DNA of 64,000 bases from an uncultured Flavobacteriaceae bacterium. Its GTDB lineage: Bacteria; Bacteroidota; Bacteroidia; Flavobacteriales; Flavobacteriaceae. The stretch spans positions 154,454 to 218,453 of the forward strand of contig CALKOU010000002.1 of the NCBI GenBank assembly GCA_938092005.1, read 5' to 3'. A program made the translations under genes and the position numbers. Positions 28,659 through 40,500 of this stretch are shown piece by piece. Each line of letters begins with the position of its first letter. Position 1 is the first letter of the stretch. The notes beneath the pieces were generated by a model. That model saw nothing but the letters and a program-made list of their open reading frames with translations, had not been told where the DNA came from and searched no databases.

Positions 28659-30662
28659 CTACTTATATGATCGTGTTTTTAGTTCTATATTTTCGTACTT
28701 CAAGGCTTCTTTGTGAAGCTTTGCGTCGCTTGGTTCTCCTTTGTATTCCCATGCTGAAACAAAGGTGAAGTTTTTGTCATCTCTAAGGGCCTCACCTTCT
28801 GGTGATTGTGATTCCTCTCTAAAATGTCCTCCACAGGACTCTGTGCGTTCAAGTGCATCTTTAGCAAACAATTCGCCCAATTCTAAAAAGTCCGCAACAC
28901 GTAGTGCTTTGGCCAATGGCTCGTTAAACGAGTCTGCTGTTCCAGGAACAAACACATCCTTGTAAAACTCCTCTCGCAATGCTTTTACCTCCGCCATAGC
29001 TTCTTTTAAGCCTTTTTCGTTACGGGACATTCCACATTTATTCCAAATGATTTTACCAAGTTTCCGATGGAAGTAATCAACGGTTTTGGTTCCCTTATTG
29101 GTAAGAAAAGCATCTATTTGGGTACGTACAGATTGCTCAGCTGCCTCAAATTCTGGTGTGTCTGTAGAAATAGGCCCTGTACGAATGTCATCGGCCAGAT
29201 AGTCTCCAATCGTATAGGGTAATACAAAATACCCATCGGCCAGTCCTTGCATCAACGCAGAGGCTCCTAATCGGTTGGCACCGTGATCTGAGAAATTCGC
29301 TTCACCAATAGCAAAACATCCTGGTACAGTTGTCATAAGGTTGTAATCTACCCATACGCCGCCCATGGTGTAATGTACCGCAGGGTAAATCATCATCGGG
29401 GTTTCATAAGGGTTTTGATCTACAATTTTTTCGTACATCTGAAACAAGTTCCCGTATTTAGCTTTGATAATTGCTTTACCCAATTTTTGTACGAGTGTAG
29501 TATCGTTTTCGTCTAAGCCTTTAACGTGTGCTTCCTCTTTGCCGTAACGCTCAATGGCAGCAGCAAAGTCTAAGTAAACCGCTTCACCTGTCTTATTCAC
29601 ACCATAGCCTTCGTCACAACGTTCTTTGGCAGCACGTGAAGCAACATCTCGAGGCACTAAGTTTCCAAAGGCCGGATAACGACGCTCTAGGTAGTAATCT
29701 CTGTCTTCCTCTGCCAATTCGGTAGGCTTTAGTTTGCCCTCACGAATGGCGGCGGCATCTTCTTTTTTCTTAGGAACCCAAATGCGTCCGTCGTTACGCA
29801 ACGATTCTGACATTAGGGTTAGCTTAGACTGATGATCGCCAGAAACAGGAATACATGTGGGGTGTATTTGTGTAAAACACGGATTCGCAAAATAGGCGCC
29901 TTGTTTGTGAATTTTCCAAGATGCTGTTACGTTGCTTCCCATAGCGTTGGTTGACAAGAAAAACAAGTTGCCATATCCACCAGAAGCTACAACAACTGCA
30001 TGTGCTGCATGGCGTTCAATTTCGCCCGTTACCAAGTTACGTGTAATAATTCCACGCGCTTTTCCGTCCACTTTTACTAGGTCAAGCATTTCGTGACGGC
30101 TGTACATTTTGATTTTTCCACGGCCAATTTGACGATTCATCGCAGAGTATGCACCCAACAACAACTGCTGACCCGTTTGTCCTTTGGCGTAAAATGTTCT
30201 AGAAACCAACACCCCACCAAAAGATCGGTTGTCTAATAAACCCCCATAATCTCTGGCAAAAGGAACCCCTTGTGCCACACATTGATCGATGATGTTGGTA
30301 GAAACCTCAGCCAAACGGTGCACATTGGCTTCTCTAGAGCGGTAATCTCCACCCTTTACAGTATCATAAAAAAGACGATGAATGGAGTCACCGTCCCCTT
30401 GGTAGTTTTTAGCAGCGTTAATACCACCCTGAGCCGCAATGGAGTGCGCACGACGAGGCGAATCTTGAAAACAAAACGCTTTTACGTTATAACCTAGTTC
30501 GGCAAGAGAAGCAGCAGCTGAGCCGCCCGCAAGACCTGTTCCAACAACAATCACGTCAATAAGACGCTTGTTTGCAGGACTAACTAAATTGATATTGTTT
30601 TTGTGGTTGGTCCACTTTTCGGCTATTGGGCCTTCGGGAATTTTAGCATCAAGTTTGGCCAT
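28659..30662 (-). CDS. sdhA: Succinate dehydrogenase/fumarate reductase flavoprotein subunit
   Basis: SdhA oxidises succinate in the TCA cycle (or reduces fumarate). The 667-residue chain has the FAD-binding [15 protein letters not shown] (about 36-50), the covalent-FAD site [16 protein letters not shown] with His73, and the substrate loop region [14 protein letters not shown]. The length and the insertions ([13 protein letters not shown]) fit the epsilon/Bacteroidota type B enzymes, which are longer than the E. coli protein. It starts 1 base after the sdhC stop, so translation is probably coupled. Confidence 0.97.
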   Translation of the reverse strand: MAKLDAKIPEGPIAEKWTNHKNNINLVSPANKRLIDVIVVGTGLAGGSAAASLAELGYNVKAFCFQDSPRRAHSIAAQGGINAAKNYQGDGDSIHRLFYDTVKGGDYRSREANVHRLAEVSTNIIDQCVAQGVPFARDYGGLLDNRSFGGVLVSRTFYAKGQTGQQLLLGAYSAMNRQIGRGKIKMYSRHEMLDLVKVDGKARGIITRNLVTGEIERHAAHAVVVASGGYGNLFFLSTNAMGSNVTASWKIHKQGAYFANPCFTQIHPTCIPVSGDHQSKLTLMSESLRNDGRIWVPKKKEDAAAIREGKLKPTELAEEDRDYYLERRYPAFGNLVPRDVASRAAKERCDEGYGVNKTGEAVYLDFAAAIERYGKEEAHVKGLDENDTTLVQKLGKAIIKAKYGNLFQMYEKIVDQNPYETPMMIYPAVHYTMGGVWVDYNLMTTVPGCFAIGEANFSDHGANRLGASALMQGLADGYFVLPYTIGDYLADDIRTGPISTDTPEFEAAEQSVRTQIDAFLTNKGTKTVDYFHRKLGKIIWNKCGMSRNEKGLKEAMAEVKALREEFYKDVFVPGTADSFNEPLAKALRVADFLELGELFAKDALERTESCGGHFREESQSPEGEALRDDKNFTFVSAWEYKGEPSDAKLHKEALKYENIELKTRSYK

Positions 30663-30663
30663 G

Positions 30664-31323
30664 TTAATGATTTAAAAAGTGAAAGATTGCAATAAACGCA
30701 AAGCCTAATGGAATACCGATAGCGTATAATTTGCCAAGCGACTTAAACGTTGGCGTGTATTTGTTGTTAACGCCCATAGATTGAAATGAAGATGCAAATC
30801 CGTGCGAAAGATGTAATGACAAAAAGAAAAACGAAATAACGTAAATAACAACACGTGTAAGGTCTTCAAATTTATGCACCAATTCTTCGTGGTAGCGATT
30901 TGGATCTTCGGGCAACACCTCAATGTATTTGTAATTGATTTCTGGCACCCAAAAATCATAAAAATGCAAGCCTAAAAAGGCCAGTATCGTTGCTCCAGAA
31001 ATAAGCATGTTACGCGACACCCAAGGCGCATTAGCACTTCCTTTATAAACAGCATAACGAGTACCGCGAGCTTTGCGGTTTTGGATATCAAGTACAAATC
31101 CCATCACAAAATGGAATATGACGCCTCCAATAAGCACCGGCTGTAGTGCAAACTGCACTAGGGCATTTGTTCCCATAAAATGGGAAAACTGGTTAAAAAT
31201 CGTAGCGCTAAACACCGAAGTAATGTTGATTACAAAGTGTTGTAGTAAGAAAACCATCAAAAAGATGCCCGACAGCGCCATGGCTACTTTTCGAAGTATG
31301 GTGGATGACAAGAGTGAACTCAT
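30664..31323 (-). CDS. sdhC: Succinate dehydrogenase cytochrome b subunit (type B)
   Basis: This is the single 219-residue di-heme membrane anchor of type B succinate:menaquinone oxidoreductase. Five hydrophobic helices are visible, with candidate heme-ligand His residues in FLLQHFVIN (about 27-35), [19 protein letters not shown] and LSLHLSHGF. There is no separate sdhD, as expected for this type. ATG at 31323 ([13 protein letters not shown]) is preferred over an upstream ATG 12 bases earlier because the promoter lies so close. First gene of sdhCAB. Confidence 0.95.
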   Translation of the reverse strand: MSSLLSSTILRKVAMALSGIFLMVFLLQHFVINITSVFSATIFNQFSHFMGTNALVQFALQPVLIGGVIFHFVMGFVLDIQNRKARGTRYAVYKGSANAPWVSRNMLISGATILAFLGLHFYDFWVPEINYKYIEVLPEDPNRYHEELVHKFEDLTRVVIYVISFFFLSLHLSHGFASSFQSMGVNNKYTPTFKSLGKLYAIGIPLGFAFIAIFHFLNH

Positions 31324-31346
31324 GTGTATTGGCATTAGTTGCACTG

Positions 31347-31378
31347 CAAAATTAGGTGCTGAACAACTGATAACCAAA
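31347..31378 (-). promoter_or_regulatory. Bacteroidota-type promoter of sdhCAB
   Basis: On the minus strand TTTG (31375-31378) and TAATTTTG (31347-31354) match TTTG-N20-TAnnTTTG. The -7 box is 23 bases before the sdhC ATG, so the operon would have a short leader. Confidence 0.7.
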
Positions 31379-31466
31379 GGATTTGAGCTATTTAGTATAA
31401 TTCTAATATACTTGTGATTTTTTGTTTAAATATATGCTTAAAAACAAGTATAAACGTGAAACAAAA

Positions 31467-34286
31467 CTACTCCAATGTCAGGGTAGTTTGTGGCACGTCG
31501 TTCCAAAGTAGTGTATACGTGCCTTTGGGCAAATAAACACGACCATCGTCAGCAGGATTAAGGGAGGTTTTGTGTTTGCGACTAAATGCTTTAACAGCAC
31601 CAGCATCCAACACAAACGAATATGGAATTTCCTGAAGCCCTTTTGCTAAACGAACAGCTTGTTCAAACACTACCACCTTTTTTTCCGACTCCAAAGACCA
31701 AACACCATCGGTTGGTTCTTGCGCAAAAAATGTCCATGCAAAGGAAGGCGTAAACGCATCATACCACACGCGGCTTTTGCTTCCCCAACGCCTATTGTGT
31801 TGCTGTGCCTTTGGCTGTATCACTGCAAATGCTTTGCTTGAAAGCTTAGGTAACTGTTGAATGGCATCTAGTGCCACCATATAAATGGAACGCCCATGTG
31901 TGCCTACCAACAAATGATTTTCCTCGGCCTGAATAAACAAATCATGAACGGCTACACGAGGTATGTTTGCATCAAAAAGCTGCCAACTGGCGCCTTTATC
32001 AATGCTTACAAAGAGTCCGTTGTCTGTGCCTATGTAAAGGATATTTTCGTCGGTAACATCTTCACGAATAACATTTACAGGCGCATTGGGAAGGTTTGCA
32101 CGAATAGATTGTCAGGTTTCCCCCATATCATCCGAGACATAAGCATAGGGCATAAAATCATCCCAACGGTAGCCGTTTAAGGTGGCATAAATACGATTGG
32201 GGTAATGTTTTGAAAATTGAAGTCTACTTACCCATAGATTTTGCGGCAAGTCGTTGCTGATGCATGTCCAAGTAGCACCACTATCCTGCGATACATGAAT
32301 ACGCCCGTCGTCAGAGCCTACCACAAGCGTTCCGAAGGTATCGTGTGATTCGTCTAGGGTCGTTAGCGTACCATAGGGCACATTTCCTGTTTTGGGTCCA
32401 TTTGTAAGATCATCTGAAATCGTTTCCCAATCATCTCCTTTATTAAGCGAACGATGGAGCCTATTACTCCCTAAATAAAGAATATCATTATTGTGCGGTG
32501 ATAGTAAAATGGGCGTTTGCCAGTTGAATCGAAAGGGTGCCTCCCCCAATTGGTGTTTAGGTTGAATGTGGCTGCGTTTACCACTCTTGCGATCAATGCG
32601 AAAATAATTCCCAAACTGATAGCCTGTATACACCAAGTTGGGATTGCGTTTGTCTACTTGTATTTGCATACCATCGCCACCCATAATGCCTGTCCAAGCG
32701 TTATGACCGCTTTGATGCCAACCCACACTTTCTGTTGTGGTATGAACAGCTTCCCAAACGCCATTATCTTGCAAACCGCCATAGACGTGATAAGGTTTTT
32801 GCATATCTGCATAGATGGTGTAAAACTGACCTACGGGGGGTTGATTGGCTTTAATCCAGTTTTCACCTCCGTCATAGGAAATGTTTACCCCACCGTCGTT
32901 TCCATTAACAAGATGTTTGGGGTTTTGTGGGTTGATCCACAAGGCGTGATGATCGACGTGAACATTAGGTGCATCTAGGGTCTTAAACTGTTCTCCTCCA
33001 TCAGTAGATTCTAAAATGGGTACTCCGTAAATATAAATGTGATTTTTGTCGATTGGCGATACGTGAACCATTCCAAAATAGTAGCCATAGCTGTAATAAA
33101 TGTCGTCCAAAAAGCCTGCGTGTGTTTTACGCCACGTTGTGCCGCCATCATCACTTCTAAACACTTGTGCACCCACCACGGGGGTATCAAACAAATCGGC
33201 ATTTGCATTGCTAAGAAATAATGCAATATCCGCCGGCTTGAGTTTTCCATTGCGCACTTCTTCACGAATTCGATCTGCTGTGTATGCTTTAGGGAAACTA
33301 TTGTCTTTTAAAAATGCTGCTAGTACGTTTTTGTCAATCGCCATAAAGGCTTCTAGGGAAATTCCTTCAAAATCTTGCTTTCGAAGCTTGGTTGCGGTTT
33401 GTTCGTTTGCCGGCCTTCGATCTTGATTGTCCACTATGGCATAAACGGTATTAACATCAAATGCAGCTACACCAATGCGCCCTACTCCTGTTCCTTGTGG
33501 AAATCCGCTGTTTGGCGTACTAATACGAGTCCATGTTGCGCCTGCATCAATACTTTTATAGATTCCCGAAGCTGCACCACTTCCTTTAAAATCCCATGCT
33601 TTGCGGTCTTTTTCCCAAGCAGCAGCATATTGAATTTTATAGTTGCTGGGAACTACGCTTATCTCAATAATACCCGCTGGATCATCAAGAACAAGCGTTT
33701 GCGTCCACGATTGTCCGCCGTTATTTGTTTTGTAAATTCCACGTTTATCGCTTTTGGAGTATAACGGACCTGTAACACCTACCACTACCTCGTTGGGGTT
33801 GTTGGGGTTGATTTCAATTTTTCCAATGTGGTGTGCTTCCTCCAATCCAATGGATTGCCAACTGGCACCTTTATCTGTTAATTTTAAAATACCAATTCCA
33901 GCATAGGACGAGCGTGAAGCATTGTTTTCGCCAGTGCCTACATAAATGGTGTGCGAAGGCCAGTGTACCGCAATATCGCCTATGTTTTGAGTGGGACTAT
34001 TGTCCATAACAGCTGAGAAAGTAGTGCCGTTGTTTTGCGTATACCACAATCCACCCGAGGCGTAAGCCACATAAAACTCATGGGGAGCATTGGGATTTAC
34101 GTCCAAGTCGGTCACCCGACCACTCATAACGCTTGGGCCAATGTTGGTAAGGGGAACGTTGGCAACCCATGAAGAGGCCACAAGCGTATCCATTTGTGCT
34201 GCCACATGACGAATATTTTGAGGGGAGGTTGCGGCAGGCTGCGCCATTGCAAAACAGAAGAACAAACAAAAAAACAGGTTTTTCAT
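31467..34286 (-). pseudogene. BNR/sortilin-like secreted protein interrupted by one in-frame TGA
   Basis: The frame would encode a 939-residue exported protein with signal peptide MKNLFFCLFFCFAMAQ and many Asp-box repeats (S-x-D-x-G-x-T-W, for example KSIDAGATWTR and RSDDGGTTWRK), which build the beta-propeller of Vps10/sortilin and sialidase-like proteins. A single TGA at 32112-32114 ends it after residue 724. The same frame then continues without another stop for 57 codons (QSIRANLPNAPVNV ...) into the conserved tail. The TGA stands exactly where the conserved Trp of an Asp-box belongs (VSDDMGET*), so it is a TGG-to-TGA change. The tail (HLLVGTHGRSIYMVAL) is still open to 31467. It may be a recent pseudogene or a read error. 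Confidence 0.88.
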
Positions 34287-34327
34287 GGTGCTAAATTTAT
34301 GTGAAGATAATTTTTTTACTTTACGCT

Positions 34328-35611
34328 ATGAAATACACACGCCTACCATCTTCTGTTTTTACCAAACACCGCCAACGATTTATGGCGCAGCTCAAACCCA
34401 ATAGCATTGCTGTCTTTAACGCTAACGATATTTACCCCATTAGCGCCGATAGCACCTTGCCTTTTGAGCAACACCGGGATTTGTTTTACCTCACTGGTAT
34501 TGACCAAGAAGAAACCATTGTACTCCTCTATCCCGATGCCAAAGACCCCGCCCAACGTGAAATGGTTTTTGTTCGTGAAACCAACGCCCATATTGCCGTT
34601 TGGGAAGGACACAAACTCACCAAAAAAGAAACCACTGCAGTTTCTGGGATTAAAAACGTGCAGTGGACAACAGCCTTTGAAGCAGCCTTTTTGGAATTAG
34701 CCAAGGAAGCTGAGAATATTTACATCAATACTAACGAGCATTACCGTGCAAAAGTAGAAACCCAAACCCGCGAAGACCGTTTTATTGCATGGTGCAAAGA
34801 ACAGTTTCCAAAGCACACCTACGAAAAAAGCAATCCCATACTACAAGGATTACGATCGGTTAAAGACCCAGAAGAAATTGCACACATCCAACACGCTTGC
34901 AACATTACCGAAAAAGGCTTTAGACGTGTTCTACGTTTTGTAAAACCTGGTGTTTGGGAATATGAGATTGAAGCGGAATTTGCGCATGAGTTTTTGCGAA
35001 ACCGCTCCAAAGGCTTTGCCTATACCCCCATTATTGCATCGGGGACCAACAGCAACGTATTACACTATATAGAAAATAACCAACAATGCCAAGCGGGCGA
35101 TATGCTGCTTTTAGATGTAGGTGCGGAATACGGCAACTATGCTTCTGATATGACCCGTACCCTTCCCGTTTCGGGTCGCTTTAGCAAACGCCAACGCACC
35201 GTTTACGATGCCGTACTCAAGGTCAAAAATGAAGCCACCCAATTGTTGGTACCCGGTACACTTTGGAAGGAATACCACTTGGAAGTGGGCAAACTCATGA
35301 GCAGTGCTTTGGTAGACGTACAACTACTCACCAAAAAAGAAGTTTCGGAAAACGCAGAAGCCTATAAAAAATACTTTATGCACGGCACCTCACACCATTT
35401 GGGATTGGACACACACGATTACGGACTTTTGGACGAACCCATGCAAGCCAATATGGTGTTTACCGTTGAGCCTGGAATTTATATTCCCAACGAGGACTTT
35501 GGTATCCGATTGGAAGATGACGTGGTGGTGCAAGAAACGGGAGCCCCCATTAATTTAATGGCCAATATTCCCCTTGACCCCGATGAAATTGAGGCGTTGA
35601 TGAATGCTTAA
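34328..35611 (+). CDS. pepP: Xaa-Pro aminopeptidase (aminopeptidase P)
   Basis: This dinuclear-metal peptidase removes N-terminal residues preceding proline. The 427-residue protein has the creatinase-like N-domain and the pita-bread catalytic domain with all five metal ligands in order: Asp in LLLDVGAEYGNYASD, the second Asp in the same segment (DMTRTLP), His in GTSHHLGLDTHD, Glu in FTVEPGIYIP and Glu in IRLEDDVVV. Start MKYTRLPSSVFTKHR at 34328 is chosen over an upstream start that reads across the divergent promoter. Its stop overlaps the end of thiL by 4 bases. Confidence 0.95.
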   Translation: MKYTRLPSSVFTKHRQRFMAQLKPNSIAVFNANDIYPISADSTLPFEQHRDLFYLTGIDQEETIVLLYPDAKDPAQREMVFVRETNAHIAVWEGHKLTKKETTAVSGIKNVQWTTAFEAAFLELAKEAENIYINTNEHYRAKVETQTREDRFIAWCKEQFPKHTYEKSNPILQGLRSVKDPEEIAHIQHACNITEKGFRRVLRFVKPGVWEYEIEAEFAHEFLRNRSKGFAYTPIIASGTNSNVLHYIENNQQCQAGDMLLLDVGAEYGNYASDMTRTLPVSGRFSKRQRTVYDAVLKVKNEATQLLVPGTLWKEYHLEVGKLMSSALVDVQLLTKKEVSENAEAYKKYFMHGTSHHLGLDTHDYGLLDEPMQANMVFTVEPGIYIPNEDFGIRLEDDVVVQETGAPINLMANIPLDPDEIEALMNA

Positions 35612-36645
35612 AACGCCTTCCAGCCTTGGGCTTTTAGTGGAATCACCTCATCGCCACGGGTAACCAAATGGGCGCCGTCGCCTTTGGTGGTCATGTGTCC
35701 AATAACACTAAGGTTGGGGTTGCCTTTAATCTTGTCAAAATCTTCTTGTTTGACGGTAAAAAGCAATTCATAATCCTCACCACCGCTAAGTGCTAGTGTA
35801 GTACTGTCTACATTAAACTCTTCACAGACCGAAATAAACTGTGGGTCTAAGGGAATTTTATCTTCATAAAGACGGCACCCCACCTCGCTTTTTTGACATA
35901 AATGCAAAATTTCAGAAGACAGTCCATCGCTAATATCAATCATGGCTGTAGGGATTACTTCTAAGGCCTCCAACAAACCGACAATATCTTTTCGCGCTTC
36001 GGGCTTAAGTTGACGTTCCACCAAATAAGTGTAGGGTTCTAAATCGGGTTTATGGTTGGGGTTTACTTTAAACACCTCGTTTTCTCGTGCCAATACTTGC
36101 AAGCCCATATAGGCCGCTCCCAAATCACCTGACACGACCAATAAATCATTGTCGTTGGCACCACTACGCAGTACAGCTCCTGTTTTGGGTGCTTTTCCTA
36201 AAGCCGTTACCGATAGTTGAAGCCCCTGTTTGGACGAGGTCGTATCGCCACCTACCAAGTCCACACCATAGGTTTTACATGCCAAATGAATACCGGCGTA
36301 GAGCTCCTCAATGGCTTCTAGCGTAAAGCGATTGGACACCGCTATTGAAACCAATATTTGAGTGGCTTGTGCGCCCATGGCATAAATATCTGACAGGTTT
36401 ACCACCACTGCCTTATACCCCAAATGCTTAAGGGGCATATAGCCCAAATCAAAGTGTACGCCTTCAATAAGCATATCGGTGCTAACAACGGTTTCTCCGT
36501 CGTGGTTAAGCACTGCGGCATCGTCACCAATACCGTGAACCGTTGATGGCATCGCCGTTGTGGCCGCTTTGGTAAGCTGATCAATAAGGGCAAATTCGCC
36601 CAATTCTTCAAGTGATGTTTTGGAAGGTTTTTTTTCTTCTAGCAT
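35608..36645 (-). CDS. thiL: Thiamine-monophosphate kinase
   Basis: ThiL phosphorylates thiamine monophosphate to thiamine diphosphate, the cofactor needed by the ThDP enzyme at 52458-54404 in this window. The 345 residues include GELALID-like GEFALIDQL, HGIGDDAAV (metal and ATP site), STDMLIEGVHF, LVGGDTTSSKQG and SGGEDYELLF. MLEEKKPSKTS at 36645 is the natural start; the frame to 36687 adds unrelated residues. It converges on pepP. Confidence 0.95.
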   Translation of the reverse strand: MLEEKKPSKTSLEELGEFALIDQLTKAATTAMPSTVHGIGDDAAVLNHDGETVVSTDMLIEGVHFDLGYMPLKHLGYKAVVVNLSDIYAMGAQATQILVSIAVSNRFTLEAIEELYAGIHLACKTYGVDLVGGDTTSSKQGLQLSVTALGKAPKTGAVLRSGANDNDLLVVSGDLGAAYMGLQVLARENEVFKVNPNHKPDLEPYTYLVERQLKPEARKDIVGLLEALEVIPTAMIDISDGLSSEILHLCQKSEVGCRLYEDKIPLDPQFISVCEEFNVDSTTLALSGGEDYELLFTVKQEDFDKIKGNPNLSVIGHMTTKGDGAHLVTRGDEVIPLKAQGWKAF

Positions 36646-36755
36646 GGCGCAAATGTAGCGTATTTTACGCGCACACAATACTTCCATACTTCGACAATTT
36701 TAAGAAGTATTAAGAACTTGATAAATGAAGCATCCGCAACGTTTCTTAAGCAATA

Positions 36756-37088
36756 CTATGCTACTTCAAATGATTCGTTGAGTTCTACACTAAACCGAAT
36801 ATTTGCTTGCAATGCATGAAAAACACTTAAAATTGTGCCTACCGTTATGTTTTTGGTATTGCGCTCCAGTTTGGAAATTTGAGATTTTTGAACGCCTAGT
36901 AATGCTCCTAATTGTTCTTGTGTTAGGTTACGCTCTTTTCGGACTTTCTTAATCATACTTCCTAATAATGCCACCCGTAAATCAAATTCATAAGCATTGC
37001 GTTCTGGGGTTCCAACCTTACCAAGATCACGATCCTTCATTTGGTCCAGTGTCATCATGTTGCTATTATTCTTCTTCTTTGTTTTCAT
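36756..37088 (-). CDS. higA: HigA-type antitoxin, XRE-family regulator
   Basis: This 110-residue DNA-binding protein has an XRE helix-turn-helix at about 55-95 (LTQEQLGALLGVQKSQISKL). It follows the RelE/HigB-like gene by 11 bases in the toxin-first order typical of HigBA, so it should neutralise that toxin and repress the pair. The N-terminal ~40 residues are charged and likely flexible. The assignment to higA rests on order and domain and is an inference. Confidence 0.8.
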   Translation of the reverse strand: MKTKKKNNSNMMTLDQMKDRDLGKVGTPERNAYEFDLRVALLGSMIKKVRKERNLTQEQLGALLGVQKSQISKLERNTKNITVGTILSVFHALQANIRFSVELNESFEVA

Positions 37089-37099
37089 AATGCCATAAC

Positions 37100-37432
37100 T
37101 TAAGTTTCAAAATATACAGCTCTACTAACTAAGGCTTTTTGGATTTCTGTCTTTGGAACAGCTCCTACTTTTTTGACCATACCGTGTGATACAATTACAA
37201 GGGTGTTGGTTGTGTCGGTCTTATCCCAAAAAGCAAACATTCTGTATTGAGTTCTTTTGTAAAGTACTCTAAACTCCCATATGTGATGTGTTAATTTTTT
37301 AAACAATTTTGGATTATTTTCAAATCTGGCTCTGTCCAAATTAAAGTATATTTTCTTTCTAGTTTTCAAGTCTAACCTAGACATGAAATGTATGGCTTCT
37401 TTAAGAAAAACAATTTCAAATTTTGGATTCAT
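37100..37432 (-). CDS. higB: HigB/RelE-like toxin (Gp49-like)
   Basis: This 110-residue protein matches the phage-derived Gp49/HigB type: KFEIVFLKEAIHFMSRLD at the start, HHIWEFRVLYKRTQYRMFAF in the middle, and VIVSHGMVKKVGAVPKTEI at the end. Members cleave mRNA on the ribosome. ATG at 37432 (MNPKFEIVF) is preferred over the TTG at 37459. It is upstream of and almost touching the antitoxin gene. Confidence 0.8.
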   Translation of the reverse strand: MNPKFEIVFLKEAIHFMSRLDLKTRKKIYFNLDRARFENNPKLFKKLTHHIWEFRVLYKRTQYRMFAFWDKTDTTNTLVIVSHGMVKKVGAVPKTEIQKALVSRAVYFET

Positions 37433-37552
37433 ACCATCATTTGCTCTGTTTGTAAACAAAAATATAAAAAGTTTCCATATATGTCAACTCTTTTGTTTTA
37501 CAACACTTCACCTGTCGGTTTATGTTTTATAAACTTACGTTTTAATAGTCCT

Positions 37553-40500
37553 TTATTCCTTAACAAACTTCATATATACACTTCCCTTATCATGCGTGAT
37601 TTGCAACATATAAATTCCCGTTGGCAGTACTGAAACATCCAACGATGGGTTTGTTCCTTCCAGCGATACAGGTGCCAAAACTTGCGCGCCCGTTAGGCTA
37701 TACACCGTTGCTTGCGGTTCGGGAGCCTCGCCGACCGATTCTAATGGTATTTGGGTATCTATATGCAAGATGTTGGTGGTAGGGTTAGGATAAACCGTTA
37801 AGGCTTCTATTTCTATTTCCGAAGTGCTTAGTGGCGTATGCTCCCAAGCACATACCTCAAATACATTTCGGTTTCCACCAGAACCCCAAACACGAATGTA
37901 AAGGGTAGCTCCTGCCGTTTGACCTGTTAGTTCGAGTTTGGAGAGTGTGCCCACTCCGCCATCATCATCACAGCCAATTTCCATGTAATTTCCTAACCCG
38001 TCTTTAGTGTAAGCCGAAATCACAGATCTAAAGAAGCCTCCAGCGTTATAGGTTTCCACAGTAATATTTCCGGTGGCAGGCACCACAGCGGTATACCATA
38101 CATCATTGCTTAAGCCTGTTCCGCAACTAGGTGCTGCAACTCCTGAATTACTAGCAACTGTAGTAGACCCAGGGGCTTTACTGCTACAGGACTCCACTCC
38201 TATGGTTAAGGCAACAGCAGCAGCAGGATTATTATTGGCAGGGATTGCAATAGGCTCCCATGCGCATACCGCAAACGATCCCCTGTGGTGGTTGTTTCCT
38301 GAAACGCGAATGTAAAGCGTACTGCCAGGAGTTTGACCTATTAAGATAAGTTTGGATAGACTTCCTAAACCGTTATCATTATCACAAGCCACTTCCGTAA
38401 AAACATTGGAGCTATCTTTTGTATAAGCTGTGAGTACTGTGTCAAAAGTGAAACCTGAAGTAACACTAGAGGTTTCTACAAAAAGGTTCCCTGAAGCGGG
38501 CACTACGGCCGTATACCAAACATCCGAAACAATATCTTCTCCACAACTAGGAGCTGTAACACCAGAATTGTTGGCATTAACCGTGGAGCCTGAAACCTTA
38601 TCGTAACATGCTCCCGAGCCTATTGTTAGCGCAACAGCATCGTCGGGGTTGTTGTTGGCAGCAATGGTTGCAGGTTCCCATGCACAAACTTCAAAAGATC
38701 CGCGAGACCGGTTGTTACCACCAACCCGAATATAAAGCATACTGCCTGGGGTTTGCTCCGGCAGTATTAGTTTGGTTTCGTCTCCGCTGTTAACTACACA
38801 TCCCACCTCGGTGTAATTCCCCAAGCCATCATCGGTATAAGCACTAAGAATAGCACTAAAAGAACTTTCTGCAGCTTCTACACCAATGTTCCCCGAAGCA
38901 GGCACGGTAACCGAATACCATACGTCACTGGTTATGTTTGTCCCGCAACTAGGCGCTGCAACACCAGAATTGCTGGCGTCATCCGTAGCACCTGCTGTTT
39001 TATCGCCGCATGCACCCGATCCTACAGATAAGACAGTAGCCGTGGTGGGGTAATCATTTACGGGAATTGCAGTAGGTTCCCAAGCGCAAAGCTCAAAAGA
39101 TCTGCGTTCATGGTTATTGCCCCAAACACGAATATAAAGCATGTTACCGGGCGTTAGGTCTGTTAATAGTAGTTTGGATAGGCTTCCACTTTCTCCGTCA
39201 TCATCACAGCCAACTTCCGTATAGACATCCGAACTGTCTTTGGTGTAAATGGTAAGCACCGTGTCAAAGAAAGCATCTCCAACATTAAAGGTTTCAAAAT
39301 GCAGATTCCCTGAAGCAGGCACTAATGCGGTGTACCACACATCGCTGCCTAGATCAATTCCACAACTTGATGCTACAACACCAGAGTTGCTAGCATCGAG
39401 GGTTGATCCTGAAGCTTTAGCACTACATGAGCCCAATCCTATGGTTAAGGCTGTAGCAGTGGCAGGCGTATTATTGACCGCAACTGCAGCAGGATCCCAA
39501 GCGCAGATTTCAAAAGAGCCTCTGTATCTTTCATAACCCCATACTCTAAAATACAGCGTATCGCCAGGGGTTTGACCTGTTAGTAAGAATTTGGCGTGAC
39601 CATCTTCGCCTCCTTCATCATCACATCCTATTTCGGTGTAATTGCCCAAGCCATCAGTTGTGTAAACAGTAAGCACAGCGTCTAAATAATCGCCAACATC
39701 ATAGGTTTCGACTATAAGATTTCCCGAAGCAGGAACTACGGCACTATACCATACGTCTGTATCAATTTCATCTCCACAGCTAGGAGCTGCAATACCAGAA
39801 GCACTAGCATCATTGGTTGACCCTTGAGTCTTTGCACTACATGATCCCGACCCTACAGTTAGGGCAGTGGCTGTGGCAGGAGTGTCATTAGCTGGAACTG
39901 CTGAAGGTTCCCAAGCACAAATCTCAAAAGAACCGCGATTTCCGCCATAACCCCAAGCACGAACATAAAGGGTAGCTCCAGCGGTTTGACCTGTTACTAC
40001 AAGTTTGCCGCCAAATTCTTCATTATGGCAACCAACCTGCGCGTAGTTGTCCGAAGCATCTTTAGAATAAACCGTCAACGCCGGATTAAAGTAGTCAATA
40101 TGATAGGTTGTTAAAGCAATATTTCCTGAAGCTGGAACTACAACCGTATACCACACATCGCTATTTAAACCCGTTCCGCAACTAGGAGCCCCACCAATCC
40201 CAGAATCACTTGCGTCAATTGTGGAACCTTCAACTTTATTCTCACAAGAACCTGTACTCAAGGTTAAGGCAGTAGCGTTGGCAGGAGTATCGTTGCTGGT
40301 AGCAGTGGTTTGTTCCCAAGCACACACTTCAAAAGACCCACGTTTTCCGTCGTAACCCCAAACACGAATGTAAAGGGTAGCATCTGCGGTTTGACCCGAC
40401 AGTATAAGTCTCGAGTAACTATCTTCGCCGCCCTCGTCATCACATCCTATTTCGGTATAATTCCCCATACCATCCGAAGTGTAAGCCGTAATCACTGTGT

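Noticed and set aside
31467..31940. The 157-codon frame as a separate gene
   Set aside because: It begins with TTG in the middle of the BNR protein fold and is in the same frame as the upstream part; it is the tail of the interrupted gene.
32517..33764. Plus-strand frames of 108-153 codons opposite the BNR gene
   Set aside because: They lie antisense to a long gene with clear family motifs and show low-complexity, biased composition with no recognisable domain.
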